From Arachis hypogaea (Eukaryota > Streptophyta > Magnoliopsida > Fabales > Fabaceae), in contig NC_092054.1 of the NCBI RefSeq assembly GCF_003086295.3, positions 35,308,393 through 35,372,392 of the forward strand: a stretch of DNA of 64,000 nt, given 5' to 3'. The translations under genes were made by a program, and so were the position numbers. The notes under the pieces were generated by a model, which saw only the letters and a list, made by a program, of their open reading frames with translations, did no database searches and was not told where the DNA came from. Below, in pieces: positions 1 to 9,171 of this stretch. Within the stretch, counting starts at the first letter, position 1, and each line of letters begins with the position of its first letter.

Positions 1-837
1 AATAAATAGAAAATAAGGATAGAAATACTTATATAATTCATTGGTTAGAATTTCAGATAAGCGTATAGAGATGCATTCATTCCTCTGAACCTCTGCTTTC
101 CTGCTGTCTTCATCTAATCAATCTTACTCCTTTCCATGGCTGGCTTTATGTAAGGACATCACCGTTGTCAATGGCTACTTTTAATCCTCTCTGAAAAATG
201 GTCCGATGCATTGTCACTGCATGGCTAATCGTCTGGAGGCATCACCCTTGCCAATGGCTGCATCCTATCCTCTTGTGAAAATGGTCCAAATGCTCTGTCA
301 CAGCACGGCTAATCATCTGAGGTTCTCGATCATACTGGAATAGGATTCACCCTCCTTTTGCATCTGTCACTACGCCCAGCACTCGCGAGTTTAAAGTTCG
401 TCACAGTCATTCAATCCTAGAGTCCTACTCGGAATACCACAGACAAGGTTTAGACTTTCCGGACTCTCATGAATGCCACCATCAATCTAGCTTATACCAC
501 AAAGATTCTGATTAAGAGATCCAAGAGATACTCATTCAATCTAAGGTGGAATGGAAGTGGTTGTCAGGCACGTGTTCGTGGGGGAATGATGATGATTGTC
601 ACGTTCATCACATTCAGGTTGAAGTGCGAATGAATATCTTAGAAGCGGAATAAGTTGAATTGAATAGAAAGACAGTAGTACTTTGCATTAATCTTTGAGG
701 AACAGCAGAGCTCCACACCTTAATCTATGGAGTGCAGAAATTCTACCGTATGAAAATACATAAGTGATAATGGTCCAGGCATGGCCGAATGGCCAGCCCC
801 CATGAAAGTCTAAGATAGCAAAAAACTGATCAAAGAT
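1..837 (-). mobile_element. Truncated LTR of array B (LTR0, R-U5 part)
   Basis: This sequence matches 2187-3027 of LTR1 base for base apart from scattered substitutions, then leaves the LTR at 832-837 (AAAGAT) and enters leader sequence. It lacks the U3 promoter half of the LTR. Its U5 end lies left of the window. The same truncated form with the same junction recurs at 10963-12043. Confidence 0.85.
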
Positions 838-1922
838 TTTGAAAAAGATAAGATTTTTTAAATTGAAAATTTGATTTGACTCATAAAAACAACTAGATTT
901 TAAAAAGTTTTGAAAAAGTCAACTCAAATTTTTGAAATTTATGAGTGAAAAAGGGAAAGATATTTTTTTGATTTTTAAATTTTTTTTTATGAGAGGGAAA
1001 AACATGAAAAAGACTCAATGCATGAAAATTTTGGATCAAAACAATGAATGCATGCAAGAATGCTATGAATGTCAAGATGAACACCAAGAACACTTTGAAT
1101 GTCAAGATGAACATCAAGAACTTATTTTTGAAAAAGTTTTAATGCAAAGAAAACATGCAAGACACCAAACTTAAAAATTTTTCATGTATAGACACTATGA
1201 ATGCAAGAATGCATATGAAAAACAAGAAAAGACACAAAACATGAAAACATCAAGATCAAACAAGAAGACTTACCAAGAACAACTTGAAGATCATGAAGAA
1301 CACTATGAATGCATGAATTTCTCGAAAAATGCAAGATGAATATGCAATTGACACCAAACTTTCAACTTGACTGAAGACTCAAACAAGAAACATGAAATAT
1401 TTTTTATTTTTATGAATTTCTAATTTTTTTTGTATTTTTCGAAAATTATTTGTGAAAAAGAAAAATAAGGATTCCAAAATTTTTAATATGAATTCCAAGA
1501 ATCTTGCATTCTTAGTCTAAAGCTCCAATCTGAGGGTTAGACATGGCTTAATAGCCAGTCAAGCTTTAGCATGTAACATCAGAATATACTGCCCATTACT
1601 TATCAAATTAACTTGCCTCTATGCTGATGGTTTGGAAGCCTCAGTCCAAAAGAATTTAGACATGGCTTTACAGCCAGCCAGGCTTCACATGCTTCATGAA
1701 ACTCTAGAATTCATTCTTAAAAAATCTGAAGAACATAATAAAAATTTTTGAAAGGAATTTTTATTTTTTTCGAAAACAGATGAGAAAGTTTTGAAATTTT
1801 TTTTTTCGAAAACAGAAGAGAAATTTTTGAAAGCTTTTTGAAAAATTTTTGAAAATAAAACAAAAAGAAAATTACCTAATCTGAGCAACAAGATGAACCG
1901 TCAGTTGTCCAAACTCGAACAA
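838..1922 (-). other. 5' leader of array B (PBS-proximal part)
   Basis: AT-rich untranslated leader read on the minus strand between the PBS at 1923 and the junction at 837. It holds many TTTTCGAAAA-like palindromes and two short hairpins with stem TGGCT/AGCCA (1544-1557 and 1663-1676). A 30-bp unit about AATGTCAAGATGAAC is repeated twice near 1067-1126. Small open frames here on either strand vary between copies and I do not call them genes. Copies of this leader lie at about 9983-10915 and 12044-13056. Confidence 0.7.
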
Positions 1923-1940
1923 TCCCCGGCGACGGCGCCA
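1923..1940 (-). other. Primer-binding site, tRNA-Asp type
   Basis: The plus-strand sequence matches the 3' end of plant tRNA-Asp with its CCA, with one mismatch (GACGG for AACGG). It lies six bases from the LTR1 end, so LTR1 also acts as the 5' LTR of the unit to its left on the minus strand. Confidence 0.9.
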
Positions 1941-2074
1941 AAAATTTGGTGCACGAAATTGTGATCTCAGGCAACGGCGCCAGAAACTCTGTACGCACGT
2001 CTTAATAAATCATTTTTCATTCACAACTTCGATACAACTAACCAGCAAGTGCACTGGGTCGTCCAAGTAATAAA

Positions 2075-2090
2075 CCTTACGTGAGTAAGG
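2075..2090 (-). promoter_or_regulatory. Conserved LTR hairpin (R/U5)
   Basis: Stem CCTTAC/GTAAGG with loop GTGA on the plus strand, directly beside GGTCGATCCCA. The equivalent place in the LTRs of C, F, E, G and H also holds a hairpin next to a GTCG or GATC motif, but with different stem bases. Confidence 0.55.
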
Positions 2091-3051
2091 GTCGATCCCA
2101 CGGAGATTGTCGATATGAAGCAAGCTATGGTCACCTTGTAAATCTCAGTCAGGCGGATATCAAATAGTTATGGAGTTTTCAAAAATAAATAATAAATAGA
2201 AAATAAGGATAGAAATACTTATGTAATTCATTGGTTAGAATTTCAGATAAGCGTATAGATATGCATTCGTTCCTCTGAACCTCTACTTTCCCGCTGTCTT
2301 CATCCAATCAATCTTACTCCTTTCCATGGCTGGCTTTATGTAAGGACATCACCGTTGTCAATGGCTACTTTTAATCCTCTCTGAAAAATGGTCCGATGCG
2401 CTGTCATTGCATGGCTAATCGTCTGGAGGCATCACCCTTGCCAATGGCTGCATCCTATCCTCTTGTGAAAATGGTCCAAATGCTCTGTCACAGCACGGCT
2501 AATCATCTGAGGTTCTCGATCATACTGGAATAGGATTCACCCTCCTTTTGCGTCTGTCACTACGCCCAGCACTTGCGAGTTTGAAGTTCATCACAGTCAT
2601 TCAATCCCAGAGTCCTACTCGGAATACCACAGACAAGGTTTAGACTTTCCGGAATCTCATGAATGCCGCCATCAATCTAGCTTATACCACGAAGATTCTG
2701 ATTAAGAGATCCAAGAGATACTCATTCAATCTAAGGTGGAACGGAAGTGGTTGTCAGGCACGCGTTCGTGGGGGAATGATGATGATTGTCACGTTCATCA
2801 CATTCAGGTTGAAGTGCGAATGAATATCTTAGAAGCGGAATAAGTTGAATTGAATAGAAAAATAGTAGTACTTTGCATTAATCTTTGAGGAACAGCAGAG
2901 CTCCACACCTTAATCTATGGAGTGCAGAAACTCTACCGTATGAAAATACATAAGTGATAATGGTCTAGGCATGGCCAAATGGCCAGCCCCCATGAAAGTC
3001 TAAGATAGCATAAAACTGATCAAAGATGTCTAATACAATAGTAAAAAGTCC

Positions 3052-3059
3052 TATTTATA
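3052..3059 (-). promoter_or_regulatory. TATA box of LTR1
   Basis: TATAAATA on the minus strand, in the expected U3 place. The predicted start of transcription, about 32 bp downstream, falls at about 3027. That is the point where truncated LTR0 and LTR2 begin. The box is also present in LTR3 (24572-24579) and, on the plus strand, in solo LTR J (36323-36330). Confidence 0.65.
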
Positions 3060-3659
3060 CTAAACTAGTTACTAGGGTTTACAGAAGTAAGTAATTGATG
3101 CATAAATCCACTTTCGGGGTCAACTTGGTGTGTGCTTAGGCTGAGCTTGAATGTTACACGTGTAGAGGTCAATCTTGGAGTTGAACGCCAGTTTGTAACA
3201 TATTTCTGGCGTTCAACTATGGCTTGTGACGTGTTTCTGGCGTTTAACTCCAGATAGCAGCATAAAACTGGCGTTCAACGCCCTTTTACATCATCTAAAC
3301 GCGGCCAAAGTATGGACTATTATATATTTCTGGAAAGCCCTGGATGTCTACTTTCTAACGCAATTGGAAGCGCACCATTTTGAGTTCTGTAGCTCCAGAA
3401 AATCCACTTTGAGTGCAGGGAGGTCAGAATCCAACAGCATCAGTAGTCCTTCTTCAACCTCTGAATCTGATATTTGCTCAAGTCCCTCAATTTCAGCCAG
3501 AAAATACCTGAAATCATAGAAAAACACACAAACTCATAGTAAAGTCTAGAAATGTGAATTTAACATAAAAACTAATGAAAACATCCCTAAAAGTAACCAG
3601 ATTCTACTAAAAACATACTAAAAATAGTGCCAAAAAGTGTATAAATTATCCGCTCATCA

Positions 3660-3697
3660 CAACACCAAACTTAAATTGTTGCTTGTCCCCAAGCAAC
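3660..3697 (-). promoter_or_regulatory. Polypurine tract and upstream hairpin of array B
   Basis: On the minus strand a perfect 8-bp hairpin (GTTGCTTG/CAAGCAAC around a 4-nt loop, 3678-3697) is followed by AATTTAAGTTTGGTGTTG and then LTR1. The position just outside the 3' LTR marks it as the plus-strand priming site, although it is less purine-rich than usual. Element C has the same arrangement. Confidence 0.65.
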
Positions 3698-4808
3698 TGA
3701 AAATCAAATAGGATAAAAAGAAGAGAATATACTATAAATTCCAAACTATCAATGAAACATAGCTCCAATTAAATGAGCCGGACTTGTAGCTTTTTGCCTC
3801 TTGAATAGTTTTGGCATCTCACTTTATCCATTGAAGTTCAGAATGATTGGCATCTATAGGAACTCAGAGTTCAGATAGTGTTATTGATTCTCCTAGTTCA
3901 GTATGATAATTCTTGAACACAGCTATTTTATGAGTCTTGGCCGTGGCCCTAAGCACTTTGTTTTCCAGTATTACCACCGGATTCATAAATGCCACAGACA
4001 CATAAATGGGTGAACCTTTTCAGATTGTGACTCAGCTTTGCTAAAGTCCCCAATTAGAGGTGTCCAGGGTTCTTAAGCACACTCTTCTTTTGCTTTGGAC
4101 CTTGACTTTAACCGCTCAGTCTCAAGTTTTCACTTGACACCTTCACGCCACAAGCACATGGTTAGGGACAGCTTGGTTTAGCCGCTTAGGCTAGGATTTT
4201 ATTCCTTTAGGCCCTCCTATCCACTGATGCTCAAAGCCTTGGGATCCTTTTTATTTACCCTTGCCTTTTGGTTTTAAGGGTTATTGGCTTTTTTTTGCTC
4301 TTGCATCTTGGTTTTAAGAGCTTTTGGCTTTTTCTGCTTGCTTTTTCTTTTTATTTTTTTTCGCCTATATTTTTTTCTTTATTTTTCTGCAAGCTTTGTT
4401 CTTTGCTACTTTTTCTTGCTTCAAGAATCATTTTTATGATTTTTCAGATTATCAAATAACATGTCTCCTTATCATCATTCTTTCAAGAGCCAACATATTT
4501 AACATTCTTAAACAACAACTTCAAAAGACATATACAATGTTCAAGCATTCATTCAGAAAACAAAAAGTATTGTCACCACATCAATATAATTAAACTAAGT
4601 TCAAGGATAAATTCGAAACTCATGTACTTCTTGTTCTTTTGAGTTAAAACATTTTTCATTTAAGAGAGGTGATGGATTCATAGGACATTCATAACTTTAA
4701 GACAGAGTTACTAGCTACTAATGATCATGTAATAAGACACAAACTTAGATAAGCACTTAACATAGAAAACGAAAATCAGAGAATGAAAGAACAAGGAATG
4801 AGTCCACC
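3698..4808 (-). other. 3' untranslated body of array B
   Basis: Non-coding stretch between the accessory ORF stop and the polypurine tract. It contains a T-rich run at about 4290-4400. I see no coding region; open frames here are short and look accidental. Confidence 0.6.
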
Positions 4809-5960
4809 TTAGTGATGGTGGCATTTTCTCCTTGAGGAACCAATGATGTCCTTGAGCTCTTCTATGTCTCTTCCTTGTCTTTGTTGCTCCTCCCTCATTG
4901 CTTTTTGATCTTCTCTAATTTCATGAAGGATGATGGAGTGCTCTTGATGTTCCACCCTTAGTTGTCCCATGTTGGAACTTAATTCTCCTAGGGAGGTGTT
5001 GATTTGCTCCCAATAGTTTTGTTGAGGAAAATGCATTTGAGGCATCTCCGAGATCTCATGGTGATGAGCTTCATGCGTCTCTTGAGATCCATGAATGGGC
5101 TCTCTTGTTTGCTCCATCCTTTTCTTAGTGATGGGCTTCTCTTCCTCAATGGGAATGTCTCCTTCTATGAAAGCTCCAGCTGAGTAACATAGATGGCAAA
5201 TAAGATGAGGAAAAGCTAGCCTTGCCCCAGGAGAGGGCTTTTCGGCTATTTTGTAGAGTTCAAGGGAAATGACTTCATGAACTTCTACTTCTTCTCCAAT
5301 CATGATGCTATGGATCCTGATGGCCCGATCCACAGTAACTTCAGATCGGTTGCTAGTGGGAATGATGGAGCGTTGGATGAATTCCAACCATCCTCTAGCC
5401 ACAGGCTTGAGGTCCAGTCTTCTTAATTGAACCGGCTTGCCTTTGGAGTCAATCTTCCATTGAGCTCCTTCCACACATATGTCCATGAGGACTTGGTCCA
5501 ACCTTTGATTAAAGTTGACCCTTCTAGTGTAGGGACGTGCATCTCCTTGCATCATAGGCAAGTTAAACGCCAACCTCACATTTTCCGGACTAAAATCTAA
5601 GTATTTCCCCCAAACCATTGTAATATAATTCTTTGGGTTTGGGTTCTTACTTTGATCATGGTTCCTAGTGATCCATGCATTGGCATAAAACTCTTGAACC
5701 ATTAGGATTACGACTTGTTGGATGGGGTTTGTTAGAACTTCCCAACCTCTTCTTTGGATTTCATGTCGGATCTCCGGATAATCATTCTTCTTGAGCTTGA
5801 AAGGGACCTCGGGGATCACCTTCTTCTTGACCACAACATCATAGAAGTGTTCTTGATGAGCTTTGGAGATGAATCTTTCCATCTCCCATGACTCGGAAGT
5901 GGAAGCTTTTGTCTTCCCTTTCCCTTTTCTAGAGGATTCTCCGGTCTTGGGTGCCATCAA
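4809..5960 (-). CDS. Accessory retrotransposon protein (putative plant transposon domain)
   Basis: 383 aa, uninterrupted, with no catalytic motif that I recognise. After a short Lys/Ser-rich N-terminus comes a domain around residues 30-270 that aligns by eye with the ORF at 16194-17729. Shared features are P-E-[IV]-PF, an R-x-W-E-x-L-T-x-P stretch, E-F-Y-A-N and D-F-S-P. I take this to be the family often labelled putative plant transposon protein, known downstream of gag or pol in Athila-like elements; its role is unknown. The C-terminal third (about 300-375) is rich in Glu, Gln and Leu and probably forms a coiled coil. The first ATG, MMAPKTGES, is kept as start; the second Met is equally possible. 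It stays open while gag-pro next door has four stops. Confidence 0.75.
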   Translation of the reverse strand: MMAPKTGESSRKGKGKTKASTSESWEMERFISKAHQEHFYDVVVKKKVIPEVPFKLKKNDYPEIRHEIQRRGWEVLTNPIQQVVILMVQEFYANAWITRNHDQSKNPNPKNYITMVWGKYLDFSPENVRLAFNLPMMQGDARPYTRRVNFNQRLDQVLMDICVEGAQWKIDSKGKPVQLRRLDLKPVARGWLEFIQRSIIPTSNRSEVTVDRAIRIHSIMIGEEVEVHEVISLELYKIAEKPSPGARLAFPHLICHLCYSAGAFIEGDIPIEEEKPITKKRMEQTREPIHGSQETHEAHHHEISEMPQMHFPQQNYWEQINTSLGELSSNMGQLRVEHQEHSIILHEIREDQKAMREEQQRQGRDIEELKDIIGSSRRKCHHH

Positions 5961-5993
5961 TGGTAATGGAAAAACAAAAAGCTTATGCTTTTA

Positions 5994-6030
5994 CCACACC
6001 AAACTTAGAATATTGCTCGCCCTCGAGCAA
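5994..6030 (-). promoter_or_regulatory. Internal copy of the hairpin plus PPT-like module
   Basis: A perfect 7-bp hairpin (TTGCTCG/CGAGCAA, 4-nt loop, 6013-6030) is followed on the minus strand by a near copy of the polypurine tract (TAAGTTTGGTGTGG, 5994-6007). It repeats the arrangement found at the 3' LTR, but here it lies just upstream of the accessory ORF start. Confidence 0.5.
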
Positions 6031-6303
6031 GAGAAGAAAGAATAGATGAAGAAGAAGAAGAAAATATGGAGGAGAGGGAGGTAAGGTTCGGCCATAAGGG
6101 TGGGTTTTGGGTGGGAAATTGATTTTGAATTTTGAAGGTAGGTAGGGTTTATGAGGTAGGTTTATGGGGAAAAGTAGATGGATGTGAGTGGTGAAGTGGT
6201 TATAGGGAAGAGAGATTGAGGTGATTGGTGAAAAGTTTTGGGGAAGAGTGTTTATGGGATTGTGTGAAAGAGGGGTGAGAAGAAGTGAGTGGAGGTAGGT
6301 GGG

Positions 6304-6361
6304 GATCCTGTGGGGTCCACAGATCCTGAGGTGATCCTGTGGGGACCACAGATCCTGAGGT
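6304..6361. repeat. 29-bp tandem repeat, two copies
   Basis: Two adjacent 29-bp units (6304-6332 and 6333-6361) differ at one base. Each contains the dyad CTGTGG/CCACAG around three bases. Confidence 0.8.
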
Positions 6362-6420
6362 GTTCAAGGATTTACAACCTTACACCAAATTAGGCATGCA
6401 AAATGCCCTTGCACACAACT

Positions 6421-6663
6421 CTGGGCGTTCAGCGCCAGATTGGTGCTTGTTCTGGGCGTTGAACGCCCATTTGTTGCCCATTTCTGGCGTTGAACGCCAG
6501 AACCATGCTTGTTCTGGGCGTTCAGCGCCAGCTCTTCTCCAGGGTGCAATTCTGGCATTCAAACGCCCAGATGCTGCCCATTTTGGGCGTTCAGCGCCAG
6601 AACCATGCTCTGTTCTGGCGTTGAACGCCAGCCAGATGCTTCTTACTAGCGTTCAAACGCCAG
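6421..6663. repeat. Array of eight palindromes about 31 bp apart
   Basis: Eight variants of CTGGGCGTTGAACGCCAG start at about 6421, 6452, 6484, 6514, 6552, 6583, 6615 and 6646. Each is a near-perfect dyad; the bases between them vary. The same dyad occurs in U3 of this family's LTRs. The array lies between the gag-pro stop and the accessory ORF. Confidence 0.85.
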
Positions 6664-6805
6664 TAAGGTCTTCCTCCAGGGTGTGATTTTTCTTCTGCTG
6701 TTTTTGATTCCGTTTTCAATTTTTATATTTATTTTGTGACTCCACATGATCATGAACCTAATAAAACATGAACAAACAAGAAAAATAAAATTAGATAAAT
6801 AAAAA

Positions 6806-6852
6806 TTGGGCTGCCTCCCAACAAGTGCTTCTTTAATGTCAATAGCTTGACA
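6806..6852 (-). ncRNA. Post-stop double hairpin (array B)
   Basis: On the minus strand, 18 nt after the gag-pro stop, hairpin 1 has stem TGTCA/TGACA. After 15 nt comes hairpin 2 with stem TTGGG/CCCAA and loop AGGCAG. The same two-hairpin module with different stem sequences is found after the main ORF of C, F, H and I. It may act in the RNA; it is not a known ncRNA gene. Confidence 0.55.
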
Positions 6853-6870
6853 GTGGGCTCTCATGGAGCC

Positions 6871-9171
6871 TCACAGATGTTCAGAGCATTGTTGAGACTT
6901 TCCAACACCAAACTTAGAGTTTGGTTGTGGCCTCCCAACACCAAACCTAGAGTTTGACTGTGGGGGCTCTGGTTGACTCTGTTTTGAGAGAAGCTTACTG
7001 TGCCTCTTTTCCATGTTTACAGAAGGGTAACCTTGAGTTGTAAACACAAGGGAGTCCTCATTCAATTGAAGGACTAATTCACCTCTGTCAACATCAATCA
7101 CAGCTCTTGCTGTGGCTAGGAAAGATCTTCCAAGGATGATGGATTCATCCTCATCCTTCCCAGTATCAAGGATTATGAAATCAGCAGGGATGTAAAGGCC
7201 TTCAACCTTTACTAACACGTCCTCTACTTGTCCATAAGCCTGTTTTCTTGAATTGTCTGCCATCTCTAATGAGATTTTAGTAGCTTGCACCCCAAAGATT
7301 TCCAGTTTCTCTATTACAGAGAGGGGCATGAGGTTTATCCCTGAACCAAGGTCACACAGAGCCTTTTCAAAGATCATGTTGCCTATGGTACAAGGTATTA
7401 CGAACTTTCCAGGATCCTGTTTCTTCTGAGGCAATGTCAGTTGATCCAGATCACTTAGTTCATTGGTGAACAAGGGAGGTTCATCCTCCCAAGTCTCAAT
7501 ACTAAATAATTTGGCATTCAGCTTCATGATTGCACCAAGGTACTTGGTAACTTTCTCTTCAGTAACATCCTCACTCTCTTCAGAAGATGAATACTCGTCA
7601 GAGCTCATGAAGGGCATAAGGAGGTTCAATGGAATCTCTATGGTCTCTAGATGAGTCTCAGATTCCTTTGGTTCCTCAAAGGGAAACTCCTTATTGATCA
7701 CTGGACGTCCCAGGAGGTCTTCCTCACTGGGATTTACGTCCTCCCCTTCCTCTCCAGGTTCGGCCGTGTTGACTATGTCAATGGCCTTGCACTCTCCTTT
7801 TGGATTTTCTTCTGTATTGCTTGGGAGAGTACTAGGAGGGATTTCAGTGATCCTTTTACTCAGCTGGCCCACTTGTGCCTCCAAATTTCTAATGGAGGAC
7901 CTTGTTTCATTCATGAAACTTACAGTGGCCTTAGATAGATCAGAGACTAAGTTTGCTAAATTAGAGGTATTTTGTTCAGAGTTCTTTGTCTATTGCTGAG
8001 TGGATGATGGAAAAGGTTTACTATTGTTAAACCTGTTTCTTCCACCATTATTAAAGCCTTGTTGAGGCTTTTGTTGATCCTTCCATGAGAGATTTGGGTG
8101 ATTTCTCCATGAGGGGTTATAGATGTTTCCATAAGGTTTACCCATGTAATTCACCTCTGCTATTGCAGGGTTTTCAGGATCATAAGCTTCTTCTTCAGAA
8201 GATGCCTCTTGAGTACTGTTGGATGCAGCTTGCATTCCATTTAGACTCTGAGAAATCATATTGACTTGCTAAGTCAATATTTTATTCTGAGCCAATATGG
8301 CATTCAGAGTATCAATTTCAAGAACTCTCTTCTTCATAGGCATCCCATTACTCACAGGATTCCTCTCAGAAGTGTACATGAACTGGTTATTAGCAACCAT
8401 GTCAATGAGTTCTTGAGCTTCTACAGGCGTTTTCTTTAAGTGAATGGATCCACCTGCAGAAGTATCCAATGACATCTTAGCTAATTCAGACAGACCATCA
8501 TAGAATATATCCAGGATTGTCCATTCTGAAAGCATATCAGAAGGACACTTTTTGGTCAGTCCTTTGTATCTCTCCCAAGCTTCATAGAGGGATTCACCTT
8601 CTTTCTGTCTGAAGGTCTGAACATCCACTCTAAGCTTACTCAGCTTTTGAGGAGGAAAGAACTTGGCTAAGAAAGCCTTGACCAGCTTATCCCAAGAGTT
8701 CAGGCTATCCTTAGGTTGAGAGTCCAACCATACTCTAGCTCTGTCTCTTACAGCAAAAGGGAAAAGCATGAGCCTGTAGACTTCAGGATCTACTCCATTA
8801 GTCTTAATAGTATCACATATCTACAAGAATTCAGTTAAGAACTGAAAAGGATCTTCAGATGGAAGTCCATGAAACTTGCAGTTCTACTGTATCAGAGAAA
8901 CTAATTGAGGTTTAAGCTCAAAATTATTTGCTCCAATGGCAGGAATGGAGATGCTTCTTCCATGTAAATTGGAATTAGGTGCAGTAAAGTCACCAAGCAT
9001 CCTCCTTGCATTATTATTATTTTCGGCTGCCATCTCCTCTTCTTGTTCAAAAATTTCTGAAAGGTGCTTGCTGGATTGTTGTAATTTAGCTTCTCTTAGT
9101 TTCCTCTTCAGAGTCCTTTCAGGTTCTGGATCTGCTTCAACAAGAATGTTCTTGTCCTTGCTCCTGCTCAT
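6871..9171 (-). pseudogene. gag-pro: Gag-protease polyprotein of array B, four stops
   Basis: One frame of about 766 codons from MSRSKDKN. Gag domain (retrotransposon gag family) lies at about residues 85-300, with features such as LFPF, W-L, F-L-A-K-F-F-P-P and Y-E-A-W-E-R. A Gln/Asn-rich stretch follows, then the KGECKAI block and an aspartic protease with D-L-G near residue 605. The usual D-[ST]-G or D-L-G-A is D-L-G-S here. Four in-frame stops lie at 8884-8886, 8821-8823, 8269-8271 and 7990-7992; at least three look like CAG to TAG. There is no reverse transcriptase, RNase H or integrase. The element needed enzymes in trans even when whole and is now dead. Confidence 0.88.

Larger units (their letters stand above)
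1947..3659 (-). mobile_element. Complete FIDEL-like LTR (LTR1)
   Basis: 1713 bp, starting TGATGAGCGG and ending CGTGCACCA on the minus strand. It has a PBS outside its U5 end (1923-1940) and a polypurine-tract-like sequence outside its U3 end (3660-3673). It is therefore at once the 3' LTR of the body at 3660-10962 and the 5' LTR of the unit to the left. U3 carries dyads of the type GTTGAACGCCAG/CTGGCGTTCAAC (about 3176-3285). A PBS-like copy lies inside U5 at 1970-1982. Confidence 0.92.

Noticed and set aside
932..1174. Small plus-strand open frames in the leader (also 10137-10325 and 12362-12553), with matching minus-strand frames
   Set aside because: They are repeat copies of untranslated leader. 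The frames change ends between copies, and composition (Lys, Gln, Glu from AAG/CAA/GAA runs) reflects purine-rich DNA.
6421..6663. Regularly spaced palindromes taken for a CRISPR array
   Set aside because: The repeats are imperfect, spacing varies, the context is a plant retrotransposon, and there are no cas genes.
6339..6686. Plus-strand frame with repeated GRSAP-like units
   Set aside because: It only translates the palindrome array. All frames give repetitive peptides and spacing is not a multiple of three throughout.
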